DNA of 64,000 nucleotides, taken from Plantibacter sp. PA-3-X8. GTDB taxonomy: Bacteria > Actinomycetota > Actinomycetes > Actinomycetales > Microbacteriaceae. The stretch spans positions 930,001 to 994,000 of the forward strand of contig NZ_CP033107.1 of the NCBI RefSeq assembly GCF_003856975.1, read 5' to 3'. The notes under the pieces are model-generated. The model searched no databases, was not told the origin of the DNA, and saw only the letters and a list, made by a program, of their open reading frames with translations. A program made the translations under genes and the position numbers. Shown piece by piece: positions 53,758 to 62,432 of this stretch (position 1 is the stretch's first letter; every line of letters starts with the position of its first letter).

Positions 53758-55062
53758 TCACGGTCGTTGGAGGCCGATCCGCGGGTAGAGCGCGCGGAGC
53801 GTCTGGTCCAGCCCGCCCGTGAGCGAGCTGGCGCCGTGGTCGCCACCCGGTATCGCGAAGGTCTGGACCTTCCAGCCGGCCGCCGTCGCGGTGGCTGCGG
53901 CGCGCCGCATCATGTCGGTGTAGACCGCGTCCGCCGTCCCCGCGGAGAAGAACGCCTCGGTGTCGACGTACGTCGTCTTCGCCATGATGGTCGCCGGTTT
54001 GATCGCGTCGTACGCGTTCTGGTCGCCGTTGAACATCACGCGCAGGTTGTCCGCCGGGAGGCCGGCTCCGGGATACTCCTCGCCCGAGACACTGACGACG
54101 TTGCCGAAGGTCTGCGGGTACTTGGCTCCGTAGTAGATCGCACAGCTGCCGCCGGCCGAGTACCCGGCGACCGTCCAATCCTTCGGCGACTGGAGGATGT
54201 GCAGGTTCGCCTTCGCCCACGGGAGGACGTCCTGCGTGACGTAGGTCTCCACCTTCCCGTACCGCCCGTCGATGCACAGCGGATCCACGGAAGGGTCGCC
54301 GAGCTGGTCCACGACGAGCGCGATGGGGGCGAGCCCCTGGTGGTCGGCGGCGATCGCGTCGAGCGCCTCGCCGATCCACTTCGCGTCGGGGTCACCCGGT
54401 TGTCCCATCATCATGAGGACGAACGGGAGCGCCGGGGGATCCTTCACGAGTGCGGCGGGTGGGTAGTAGACCTGCGCCGGGCGGGCGTTGAACCCGGAGT
54501 TCGTGTTCGGGATCCGGTCGCCCGTGGGAAGCGGGCCGAACCTGCCTGTCTTCGGCAGATCGGCCGGCGGCTTCCACGTCTCGTACAGCGGGCGGGCCGG
54601 ATCGCCGGTGGGCGTGCTGGTCGGCGTCACGAGGGTGATCGGCTTGCGGTTCTGGACGTGGAACATCGACCCGAGGGTGGTCTGGACACCGTACGCGCCG
54701 TTGACGCCCAGCACCGCGGTGGCGCCGAAGACGAGGATGCACGCGACGGCGATGACGCGCCGCTGCCATGAGACGCGCCAGCAGATCGTCAGGACGGCGA
54801 GCGCGATGCCGGCGAAGACGCCGATCAACCAGGGCTCCGCGGAGCGGATCAACGGCCCGCCGAAGAGGTTGAGCACGTCGAAGACCAGCCACACCGTCCC
54901 CAGGGCGAGGAGCGCGCCGGCCAGGAGGGCGATGGCGGCGCTCAGGTACCACAGCAGCCCGGACCGACGGATGACGAGGTACAGCAGGCCGGCGATGCTG
55001 AGCCCGTCGAGCACCCAGACGAGTGGACCGTCGATGACGTCGAGGTTCCACAGCCAATCCAT
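53758..55062 (-). CDS. Membrane-anchored alpha/beta-hydrolase esterase (esterase D / mycolyltransferase-like)
   Basis: A 434-residue protein. Four hydrophobic helices lie in residues 1-120. A linker and an extracytoplasmic alpha/beta-hydrolase domain follow, with nucleophile GYSAGGS, the likely acid in VDTEAFFSAGTAD and the His in PGGDHGASS. The hydrolase part resembles the esterase D/antigen 85 family (YYPPAALVKDPPALPFVLMM, MFNGDQNAYD). GGAG precedes the ATG. It probably hydrolyses or transfers acyl groups at the cell surface. A mycolyl role is unlikely if the host lacks mycolic acids. Confidence 0.82.
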   Translation of the reverse strand: MDWLWNLDVIDGPLVWVLDGLSIAGLLYLVIRRSGLLWYLSAAIALLAGALLALGTVWLVFDVLNLFGGPLIRSAEPWLIGVFAGIALAVLTICWRVSWQRRVIAVACILVFGATAVLGVNGAYGVQTTLGSMFHVQNRKPITLVTPTSTPTGDPARPLYETWKPPADLPKTGRFGPLPTGDRIPNTNSGFNARPAQVYYPPAALVKDPPALPFVLMMMGQPGDPDAKWIGEALDAIAADHQGLAPIALVVDQLGDPSVDPLCIDGRYGKVETYVTQDVLPWAKANLHILQSPKDWTVAGYSAGGSCAIYYGAKYPQTFGNVVSVSGEEYPGAGLPADNLRVMFNGDQNAYDAIKPATIMAKTTYVDTEAFFSAGTADAVYTDMMRRAAATATAAGWKVQTFAIPGGDHGASSLTGGLDQTLRALYPRIGLQRP

Positions 55063-55155
55063 CGATGCTCCATCCTGCGTACCGCGATGGTTGCCAGGCT
55101 AAGCGGCCGCCCTGAGCGGGACAAGGGCCGTTGGGCGTCCTCACGGGCTCGCCCA

Positions 55156-55246
55156 TAGGATTGAGGGGTTCCGGGAGCGGGCGCCAGCCAGGCGTCAGCA
55201 CCGGAAGGTACCGCCGCGTGGCAAGCGGCACGGAGGATCCACACCC
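55156..55246 (+). promoter_or_regulatory. glyS promoter and structured leader (weak T-box-like motif)
   Basis: TAGGAT (55156-55161) is a good -10 box, giving a leader of about 80 nt. The leader can fold as TTCCGG (55169-55174) with CCGGAA (55201-55206), enclosing a GCGCC/GGCGT hairpin. AGGTACCGCCGCG follows with a GCCGC/GCGGC hairpin, and then GGAGG before the start. GGTACCGC resembles the T-box antiterminator core, but the expected UGG before it and a match to the tRNA-Gly discriminator are lacking. The promoter is likely; a riboswitch is only a possibility. Confidence 0.4.
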
Positions 55247-56638
55247 ATGGCAGAGCAGTCCCATCTCGAGTCCGTCATCACCCTGGCCCAGCACCGCGGC
55301 TTCGTCTTCCCGTCGGGAGACATCTACGGCGGCACGCGGTCTGCGTGGGATTACGGGCCCCTGGGTGTCGAGCTCAAGGAGAACATCAAGCGCCAGTGGT
55401 GGAACGCGTTCGTCCGTGGCCGCGGCGACATGGTCGGTCTCGACTCCGCCGTCATCCTGCCCACCCCGGTCTGGGAGGCGTCCGGTCACGTCAAGGTCTT
55501 CAGCGACCCTCTGACCGAATCGCTCATCACCCACAAGCGGTACCGGGCCGACCACCTCTTCGAGGCGTACGAGGCCGAGCACGGCCACCCGCCGGAGAAC
55601 GGCCTCGCCGACATCCCCGACCCCGAGCACCCCTCGAAGGTCGGCCAGTGGACCGAGATCCGTCAGATGTCCGGCCTCCTGAAGACCTTCCTCGGCGTCG
55701 TCGACGACGAGTCCGGTCTCCACTACCTGCGTCCCGAGACCGCCCAGGGCATCTTCACGAACTTCGCGAACGTCCTGCAGACGGCCCGCAAGAAGCCGCC
55801 GTTCGGCATCGGCCAGATCGGCAAGGCGTTCCGCAACGAGATCACGCCCGGTAACTTCATCTTCCGCACCCGCGAGTTCGAGCAGATGGAGATCGAGTTC
55901 TTCGTCGAGCCCGGCACCGACGACGAGTGGCAGCAGACCTGGATGGACCTGTGCTGGGCCTGGTTCATCGACCTCGGCATGACGCCCGACAACATCCGTT
56001 GGTTCGAGCACCCGCAGGAGAAGCTGGCGCACTACTCGAAGCGCACCGTCGACATCGAGTACAAGTTCGGCTTCGCCGGAAGCGAGTGGGGCGAGCTCAT
56101 GGGCGTCGCGAACCGCACCGACTACGACCTCAAGGTGCACGCCGAGCAGTCCGGCAAGGACCTCAGTTACTTCGACCAGGCCAAGAACGAGCGGTACATG
56201 CCGTACGTCATCGAGCCGTCCTTCGGTCTGACCCGTGCGCTCATGGCCTTCCTCGTCGACGCGTACGAGGAGCAGGAGCTGCCGCCGAACGCCAAGGGCA
56301 AGATCGAGAAGCGCACCGTGCTGCACCTCGACCCGCGTCTCGCGCCCGTCAAGGTCGCCGTGCTGCCGCTGTCCCGCAACGAGGCGCTGTCGCCGCTCGC
56401 CCGCCAGATCGGCGACGAGCTGCGCGGCTCGTGGAACATCGACTTCGACGACTCGGGCGCGATCGGCCGCCGCTACCGTCGTCAGGACGAGATCGGCACC
56501 CCGTACTGCGTGACCGTCGACTTCGACTCGCTCGAGGACAACGCCGTGACGGTCCGCGACCGCGACAGCATGCAGCAGGAGCGTGTCGCCATCGACGAGC
56601 TGTACGCCTACCTCGCCACCCGCCTCAAGGGCGCGTAG
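55247..56638 (+). CDS. glyS: Glycyl-tRNA synthetase
   Basis: A 463-residue class II alpha-2 type glycine-tRNA ligase. The N-terminal [34 protein letters not shown] (motif 2 region), [29 protein letters not shown] and the motif 3 [14 protein letters not shown] are present, with a C-terminal anticodon-binding domain ([16 protein letters not shown]). Length fits the bacterial dimeric form. GGAGG lies 10 bases before the ATG. It is a single-gene unit ending at a strong hairpin. Confidence 0.97.
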   Translation: MAEQSHLESVITLAQHRGFVFPSGDIYGGTRSAWDYGPLGVELKENIKRQWWNAFVRGRGDMVGLDSAVILPTPVWEASGHVKVFSDPLTESLITHKRYRADHLFEAYEAEHGHPPENGLADIPDPEHPSKVGQWTEIRQMSGLLKTFLGVVDDESGLHYLRPETAQGIFTNFANVLQTARKKPPFGIGQIGKAFRNEITPGNFIFRTREFEQMEIEFFVEPGTDDEWQQTWMDLCWAWFIDLGMTPDNIRWFEHPQEKLAHYSKRTVDIEYKFGFAGSEWGELMGVANRTDYDLKVHAEQSGKDLSYFDQAKNERYMPYVIEPSFGLTRALMAFLVDAYEEQELPPNAKGKIEKRTVLHLDPRLAPVKVAVLPLSRNEALSPLARQIGDELRGSWNIDFDDSGAIGRRYRRQDEIGTPYCVTVDFDSLEDNAVTVRDRDSMQQERVAIDELYAYLATRLKGA

Positions 56639-56657
56639 GCCTCCGCCGTTTCACCCG

Positions 56658-56693
56658 AACGCCCGCTCGCCCATGTTTGGGCGAGCGGGCGTT
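56658..56693. terminator. glyS terminator hairpin pair
   Basis: AACGCCCGCTCGCCC is mirrored exactly by GGGCGAGCGGGCGTT (15 bp) around ATGTTT, followed by TCTT. A second small hairpin, TTCGCCC-AGAAAC-GGGCGAA, lies at 56696-56715. Convergent genes flank it, so it can serve both strands. Confidence 0.78.
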
Positions 56694-56734
56694 TCTTCGC
56701 CCAGAAACGGGCGAACGGACACGGATGGCTCGGG

Positions 56735-57478
56735 CTAGGCGTTGCCGAGTGAGGTGTCGAGGAACGCGAGCGTCTTCACCCAGGCGTCGGCGGCCGCGTC
56801 CTCGCGGTAGGTGATCGTGTTGGTGTCGTTGAAGAAGGCGTGACCGGCGTCGGGGTAGACGGTCGCGGTGAACTCGACACGCGCGTCCTCCATCGTCGTG
56901 GTCAGCTCGGGCAGGCTCTGCATGAGGCCCTCGTCCTGGTCGCCGTAGAACGCGAGGACCGGGCAGGCGATTCTCGTCACAGCCTCGGGCTCCGGCGGGT
57001 AGCCGTAGAACGGGACAGCGGCGCGGATGCGGCGGTCGGCCGCGGCGAGCGCGAAGCTGTAGCCGCCACCGAAGCAGAAGCCGACGACGGCGACGCGCCC
57101 GTCGATCCCCTCCTCGTCGAACAGGGCGTCGACGGCCTTCCCCAGGTACCCGAGCGCCTCCTCGGCGTACTCGGGCGACTTCGAGGCCGAGAGCTTCTCG
57201 CGCAGCTTCGGCTGTGCCGCGGTCCTCGTCGCCTCGTCACTGTTGAAGACGAGGCTCTCGAGCTCCGCACCGATCTCGGGTGTGACGCCGGCGCGACTCA
57301 GGATGTCGGGCGCGATGACGAGGTACCCCTCCGCGGCGAACCGGTCGGCGACGTCGGTGATGTGCGGGACGAGGCCCCAGATCTCGTGGATGAGCACGAG
57401 CCCGCCGCGGAGCTCGACGCCCTTCGGCGGATCGGCGCGGTAGGCGGTGAGGCCCTTGGTCAGCGTGATGGTCGTCAT
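56735..57478 (-). CDS. Dienelactone hydrolase family protein
   Basis: A 247-residue alpha/beta-hydrolase. The nucleophile is Cys in VVGFCFGGGYSFAL, the acid is Asp in AFYGDQDEG and the base is His in DAGHAFFND: the Cys-Asp-His triad of dienelactone hydrolases. HEIWGLVPHITDVADRFAAEG is the usual N-terminal segment. Members hydrolyse dienelactones and various esters. ATG 57478 is chosen because the family N-terminus starts there. It stands alone, without aromatic-degradation genes nearby, so the natural substrate is unknown. Confidence 0.9.
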   Translation of the reverse strand: MTTITLTKGLTAYRADPPKGVELRGGLVLIHEIWGLVPHITDVADRFAAEGYLVIAPDILSRAGVTPEIGAELESLVFNSDEATRTAAQPKLREKLSASKSPEYAEEALGYLGKAVDALFDEEGIDGRVAVVGFCFGGGYSFALAAADRRIRAAVPFYGYPPEPEAVTRIACPVLAFYGDQDEGLMQSLPELTTTMEDARVEFTATVYPDAGHAFFNDTNTITYREDAAADAWVKTLAFLDTSLGNA

Positions 57479-57671
57479 ATCGCCAGTGTTCCAGCCGACC
57501 CTCCGCACCGGCTGGGGGTTGCGCTGCCCGCGAGTTATCCACAGATTCCGAACGAGCAACCGAACTGATGTTTCAGATGACTACAGTCGAGCTGTGGCGT
57601 GCCCACGGGACAGCTCTCCTCACCGCGAGGTGGCCCCTGGACCTCGACCTACTCCGCTCGGAGTCGTCGAC

Positions 57672-60600
57672 ATGCCGACCTGCCCCCTCGTTCCATCCGC
57701 GATCAACACCCTCGGAGGTTCTCTCGTCGTGCCCGTTCGACCACTCGCCATCGTCGGCCTGTCCGCCCGCTTCGGTGGCGCGGCAGACGCCCACCAGTAC
57801 TGGCGCAACATCCTGGCGGCCCGACGCAGCGGCTCCGCCGTCCCCCGCTCGAGATGGGATCACGCCTCCTTCTTCGCGCCGCACGACCCCCGAGCGGTGC
57901 ATCACGCCTACTCCGACCAGGGCTCCTTCATCGACGACGTCGAGCAGTTCGCGGCACGGCACTTCCGCATCCCACCCAGCCGGGCGCACGCGATGGACCC
58001 GCAACATCGCCTGCTCCTCGAGGCAGCGCGAGCCGCCTGGATCGACGCCGGGTTCGAACGTCGTCGCATCGACCGGTCGTCCATCGGCGTCTTCGTCGGG
58101 ATGGCTGCGAACGATTACCGCGAACTCTCCTCGCTCCGCATCCGGGCGCAACTCCTCGGCGACGACTCGGTCCACGCGGAACACGCCGGCCCCGACCTCG
58201 CGGCGGCGATGGGCGCGCGCGTCGCCGGTGTGCGCCCGTTCCACGCGTTCTCGATGCCGGGATGCCTGCCGAACATGGGGCCGGCGCTGGTGAGCAGCAC
58301 GCTCGACCTCGGCGGCCCGAGCTTCGCGGTCGACGCCGCGTGCTCCAGCAGCCTCGTCGCGCTCCACCAGGCGATCGCCGCCATCCGGTCCGGGCAGTGC
58401 TCGGCGGCGCTCGTCGGCGGCGTCAACCTGAGCCTCGTCCCGGATGCGATGGTCGCCTTCTCCCGGATCGGTGCGCTGTCACGGAGCGGGGTGTGCCGAC
58501 CGTTCGATGGCGACGCCGACGGATTCCTCCTCGGAGAGGGCGTCGGCATGATCGTCGTCAAACCGCTCGAGGCCGCCATCGACGACCACGACGACGTCTA
58601 CGCGGTCATCCGCGGCTCCGGGGTGTCCAACGACGGCCGGGCCGAAGGGCCGATGACGCCGACGACCGACGGACAGCTGGCAGCGCTCCGCCGGGCCTAC
58701 GAGGACGCCGCTGCCGACCCCGCCGACCTGGGCGTCGTCGAGGCGCACGGCACGGCCACCCCGGTGGGCGACCGCACCGAGCTGGAATCGCTGGCGGCGC
58801 TGCGTCGTCTCGGGACATCGCCGCACCGGACCGCCACGGTCACGGCGGTGAAGGCGCTCGTGGGGCACACGATGGCGGCGGCCGGGATCGCCAGCATCGT
58901 CAAAGCAGCGCTCATGGCGAGGCATCGGGTCGTCCCCGGGCAGCCCCGCCTGCGTTCCGAGGCGCACGCCGAGACCCTCCGAGACGGCCGCCTTGCGCTC
59001 GCCTCCCGCACCATCGACCCGGGCGACGACGGTCTGGGCCTCATCGGCGTCAGCTCGTTCGGGTTCGGCGGCACCAACGCGCACGTGGTGCTCGAATCAC
59101 CGGCGACGCGAGCAGGTCGAGTCCGTCGGCGTGCCGCTGGGGGAGCGGCCGACGAACCGCTCCCGCACCTCCTCGTGTTCTCGGCCGCCGACCCCACGCT
59201 GCTCGGCGAGCACCTCCGTGCGGTCCTCGCCGTCCTCCACGCCGCCGACGCACCGTCCATCGCCGGCCTCGCACGGACCTTGAGCTTCCGCTCGCTCGCG
59301 AGCACCCGTCTGGCGATCGTGTGCCGCACCGCCGCCGAGCTGATCTCCGGGCTGTCGGCCGCCGTGGAGCAGCTCGCTAGCGGAGCCACCGGGGTGATCT
59401 CCGCGGACGTCTGCACCGGTGTCCGTGTCGACGAGGCCGCTCGGCGGATCGCCTTCGTCTTCCCCGGGCAGGGTAGCCAGACCCCGCGGATGCAGACTGA
59501 CCTCCTCGACCGGTTCCCCGCCTTCCGTGCAGCGGCCGAGACCTTGAACGAGCAGGTGCTCGACGAGACCGGGGTCGATGTGCTCGCGGCGCTCTCCGCG
59601 GCCGACGCCGACACCCCCTCCGGAGTCGACCGTCTCACGTCCACCGAGGTCTGCCAACCCGCGCTCGCGGTGACGGCGCTCGCGGCCGTGGCGCAGTTGC
59701 GCGAGATCGGCGTGGAGCCCGACCTCGTCATCGGGCACAGTGTCGGTGAGCTGCCCGCCCTGGCGACGGCGGGCGCGCTCGAGGCGCCCGCCGCCGTGCG
59801 GCTCGCCGCGGTCCGCGGACACCACATGCGGTCGGCTGCGACGCGACCCGGCGACGGCATGACGGCCCTCGGCTGCGACGCCGAGCGGGCCGCAGCGCTC
59901 CTCAGCGGCATCGACGACGCGTGGATCGCGGCCGCCAATGATCCCCGGCAGACGGTGGTGAGTGGAACCGGCGAGGCCCTGCGCACCGTTGCGGAACGGT
60001 GCGTCGAGCACGGGGTGTCGACACACCCGCTGCGCGTCGCCACCGGGTTCCACTCGCCCCTGCTCGAGCCGATCCGGCCGGCCCTCGTGGCGGACCTGTC
60101 GCGATTCCGGCCTCGCGCGCCGCAGGTGCAGCTCGTGTCGACCGTGACGGGCCGCGCGGTGGAGACGAGCGAGGAGCTGGGCCGTCAGCTCGAGGAGAAC
60201 GTCTTCTCCACGGTGCGGTTCCGCGAGGCGATCGAGTCGGCGTCCGCATCCGACGTCGGTGTCTACGTCCAGATCGGTGGGGGTTCGGCGCTGGTCGGGT
60301 CCATCCGGCGCTCCCTGGGCGATGCGCCCGAGGTGCACGTCATCCCGAGCAGCGCGTCGGCGCCGGACGGCGCGGCGACCTTCCTCCGACTGCTCGGCCG
60401 GCTGACGGTGCTGGGCGCCGACCTCGACCTGTCATCGCTCGTCCCGCCAGACACCGCGGGTGTGGCGCTGCCGATCGCGCCGCTGCCGGCCGAGCCGTAC
60501 TGGGTCGTCCGACCGGACGCCTCCGACCCGACGACCACGCCCCGAGTACCCACATCCGAACCGCACCGACCACCCTCCCCCGTCGAACAGGATCCCCACT

Positions 60601-62432
60601 CCATGCGTCACAACCCCCGCGAACTGCCGTCCTCCCCGCTCGCCGGACCACCGTCGGCACGACCGCCGATCCAGCCGCGAGCCGCCGAGGCGCAGGCCGA
60701 CCACCTGCCCGGACTGCTCGCCCTCATGAACCGCCAGCTGAGCCTCATCGAGGGGTCCGGGCGGGCCGATCACGCGCCCGCATCGACGGATCCGTTCCGC
60801 TGGTCCACGGAACCCGGCTCGCCGCAGGCGGAGGTGGTCGCCCGGATGGGCCTCGCAGCCTCCCGGTCGCATCGCGCCGAGTCCGACGCGGTCATCCTCG
60901 GCATGGTGTCGCGCATCAGCGGGTTCCCGCTGGACCTGATCCGGCCCGACATGCACCTCGTCGAACAGCTCGGATTCGATTCGCTGATGATGCGTGAGCT
61001 GATCACCCAGCTGCACACCGAGTGGCCATCGTTGCCGACCCCCGCCCAGCTCGGCGAGCGCTTCGCCGGGCGGCCCACGGTGGAGCAGGTGCTGGACGGC
61101 GTCGGCTCCCTGCTGCACCCGTTCGCCGAGGAGCCGCAGCACCGGCTTCCGCGGGTCGAGACGGAACCGGTGGCTGCCGCTTCCCCGGCGCCGGCCGACC
61201 GCCCGACCCGATGGACCGAGGCCGACGCCCGCATCGAGTGCTTCCCGGAGGCGGTCGCCATGCGGGAACGCCGGCAGCAGACCGACCGCAACCCCTACTT
61301 CCTGCTCCATGAGGGGATCATCGACGCGACGACGACGATCGGCGACGCCCAGCTCGTGAGCTTCTCGAGCTACAACTACCTCGGTGTCACCGGCCACCCC
61401 GTGGTCGCCGAGACGATCGCCGACGCCGTGGCCCGATACGGCAGCTCGGTGTCCGCCAGTCGGTTCCTGTCCGGTGAGCGCCCGATCCATGCCGAGCTCG
61501 AGCAGGAGCTCGCCGACCTCCTCCAGGTGGAGTCCGCGCTCACCCTGGTGAGCGGCCACGCGACGAACGTGAGTGTCATCGGGCACCTGGTGGAACCGGG
61601 CGATCTCATCGTCCACGACAGCCTCGCGCACGACAGCATCATCCAGGGGGCGAAACTCTCCGGAGCCACCCGGCGGTCCTTCCCCCACAACGACCTGAAC
61701 GCGCTCGACGACCTCCTCGGCGCGATCCGCGGCGGGTTCCGCCGAGTCCTCATCGTCGTGGAGGGCGTCTACAGCATGGACGGCGACCTCGTGCCGCTCC
61801 CGCAGCTCATCGAGCTGAAGCGGCGGCACGGCGCACTGGTGCTCGTCGACGAAGCGCACAGCATCGGAACGGTCGGCGCGAACGGGGGCGGGGTCGGCGA
61901 ACACTTCGGCGTCGACCGCTCGGACATCGACCTCTGGTGCGGGACGATGTCGAAGTCGCTCGCCGGATGCGGCGGCTACGTCGGGGGCACCGCCGCGGCG
62001 ATCGATTACCTCAAGTACTCCGTGCCCGGGTTCGTGTACAGCGTCGGCATCACCCCGGCGAACGCGGCCGCGTCGCTCGCCGCCCTCCGGCTCATGCGCG
62101 ACGAGCCCGAGCGCCTCAGCCGCCTGCGGCAGAACGCCGACCGCTTCCGCGAGACGGCCCGGGCCGCCGGCATCGACATCGGCGACAGCGCCGACTCGCC
62201 CGTCGTGCCGTGCATCGTCGGCAGCTCGGAACGGGCGCTCGCCCTGGCGACGGCGCTCTTCGACCACGGCTTCAGCGTCAACCCGATCCTGTACCCGGCC
62301 GTACCGGACGACCAGGCGCGGCTCCGCTTCTTCATCACCGCGGAGCACACCGCCGAGCAGATCCAGCGGGTCGTGGACATCACGGCATCCGAACTCAACC
62401 GCATCACCCACGACATCGAGGTATCCGCATGA
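57672..62432 (+). CDS. Type I polyketide synthase: KS-AT-ACP-alpha-oxoamine synthase
   Basis: A 1586-residue multidomain enzyme. KS (about 20-480) has Cys224 in DAACSSSL, His359 in EAHGTATP and His399 in VGHTMAAAG. AT (about 590-890) has FPGQGSQ, Ser690 in GHSVGE and GFHS (His794), which suggests malonyl-CoA use. A Pro-rich linker (about 940-1060) leads to an ACP with Ser1104 in LGFDSLM. A PLP-dependent alpha-oxoamine synthase of the BioF type (about 1195-1586) follows, with SFSSYNYLG, LVDEAHSIG and Lys1428 in TMSKSLAG. No KR, DH, ER or thioesterase is present; release probably occurs by decarboxylative condensation with an amino acid. ATG 57672 and GTG 57729 both have GGAG-type sites. It overlaps the exporter gene by four bases. 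Confidence 0.88.
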   Translation: MPTCPLVPSAINTLGGSLVVPVRPLAIVGLSARFGGAADAHQYWRNILAARRSGSAVPRSRWDHASFFAPHDPRAVHHAYSDQGSFIDDVEQFAARHFRIPPSRAHAMDPQHRLLLEAARAAWIDAGFERRRIDRSSIGVFVGMAANDYRELSSLRIRAQLLGDDSVHAEHAGPDLAAAMGARVAGVRPFHAFSMPGCLPNMGPALVSSTLDLGGPSFAVDAACSSSLVALHQAIAAIRSGQCSAALVGGVNLSLVPDAMVAFSRIGALSRSGVCRPFDGDADGFLLGEGVGMIVVKPLEAAIDDHDDVYAVIRGSGVSNDGRAEGPMTPTTDGQLAALRRAYEDAAADPADLGVVEAHGTATPVGDRTELESLAALRRLGTSPHRTATVTAVKALVGHTMAAAGIASIVKAALMARHRVVPGQPRLRSEAHAETLRDGRLALASRTIDPGDDGLGLIGVSSFGFGGTNAHVVLESPATRAGRVRRRAAGGAADEPLPHLLVFSAADPTLLGEHLRAVLAVLHAADAPSIAGLARTLSFRSLASTRLAIVCRTAAELISGLSAAVEQLASGATGVISADVCTGVRVDEAARRIAFVFPGQGSQTPRMQTDLLDRFPAFRAAAETLNEQVLDETGVDVLAALSAADADTPSGVDRLTSTEVCQPALAVTALAAVAQLREIGVEPDLVIGHSVGELPALATAGALEAPAAVRLAAVRGHHMRSAATRPGDGMTALGCDAERAAALLSGIDDAWIAAANDPRQTVVSGTGEALRTVAERCVEHGVSTHPLRVATGFHSPLLEPIRPALVADLSRFRPRAPQVQLVSTVTGRAVETSEELGRQLEENVFSTVRFREAIESASASDVGVYVQIGGGSALVGSIRRSLGDAPEVHVIPSSASAPDGAATFLRLLGRLTVLGADLDLSSLVPPDTAGVALPIAPLPAEPYWVVRPDASDPTTTPRVPTSEPHRPPSPVEQDPHSMRHNPRELPSSPLAGPPSARPPIQPRAAEAQADHLPGLLALMNRQLSLIEGSGRADHAPASTDPFRWSTEPGSPQAEVVARMGLAASRSHRAESDAVILGMVSRISGFPLDLIRPDMHLVEQLGFDSLMMRELITQLHTEWPSLPTPAQLGERFAGRPTVEQVLDGVGSLLHPFAEEPQHRLPRVETEPVAAASPAPADRPTRWTEADARIECFPEAVAMRERRQQTDRNPYFLLHEGIIDATTTIGDAQLVSFSSYNYLGVTGHPVVAETIADAVARYGSSVSASRFLSGERPIHAELEQELADLLQVESALTLVSGHATNVSVIGHLVEPGDLIVHDSLAHDSIIQGAKLSGATRRSFPHNDLNALDDLLGAIRGGFRRVLIVVEGVYSMDGDLVPLPQLIELKRRHGALVLVDEAHSIGTVGANGGGVGEHFGVDRSDIDLWCGTMSKSLAGCGGYVGGTAAAIDYLKYSVPGFVYSVGITPANAAASLAALRLMRDEPERLSRLRQNADRFRETARAAGIDIGDSADSPVVPCIVGSSERALALATALFDHGFSVNPILYPAVPDDQARLRFFITAEHTAEQIQRVVDITASELNRITHDIEVSA

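Noticed and set aside
55063..55246. Confident T-box riboswitch upstream of glyS
   Set aside because: Only the GGTACCGC core matches; the UGG bulge and discriminator base expected for tRNA-Gly are missing, so it was kept as a weak possibility.
60432..62411. Minus-strand open frame opposite the AOS domain
   Set aside because: Antisense artefact of codon bias; the plus strand has all PLP-enzyme motifs.
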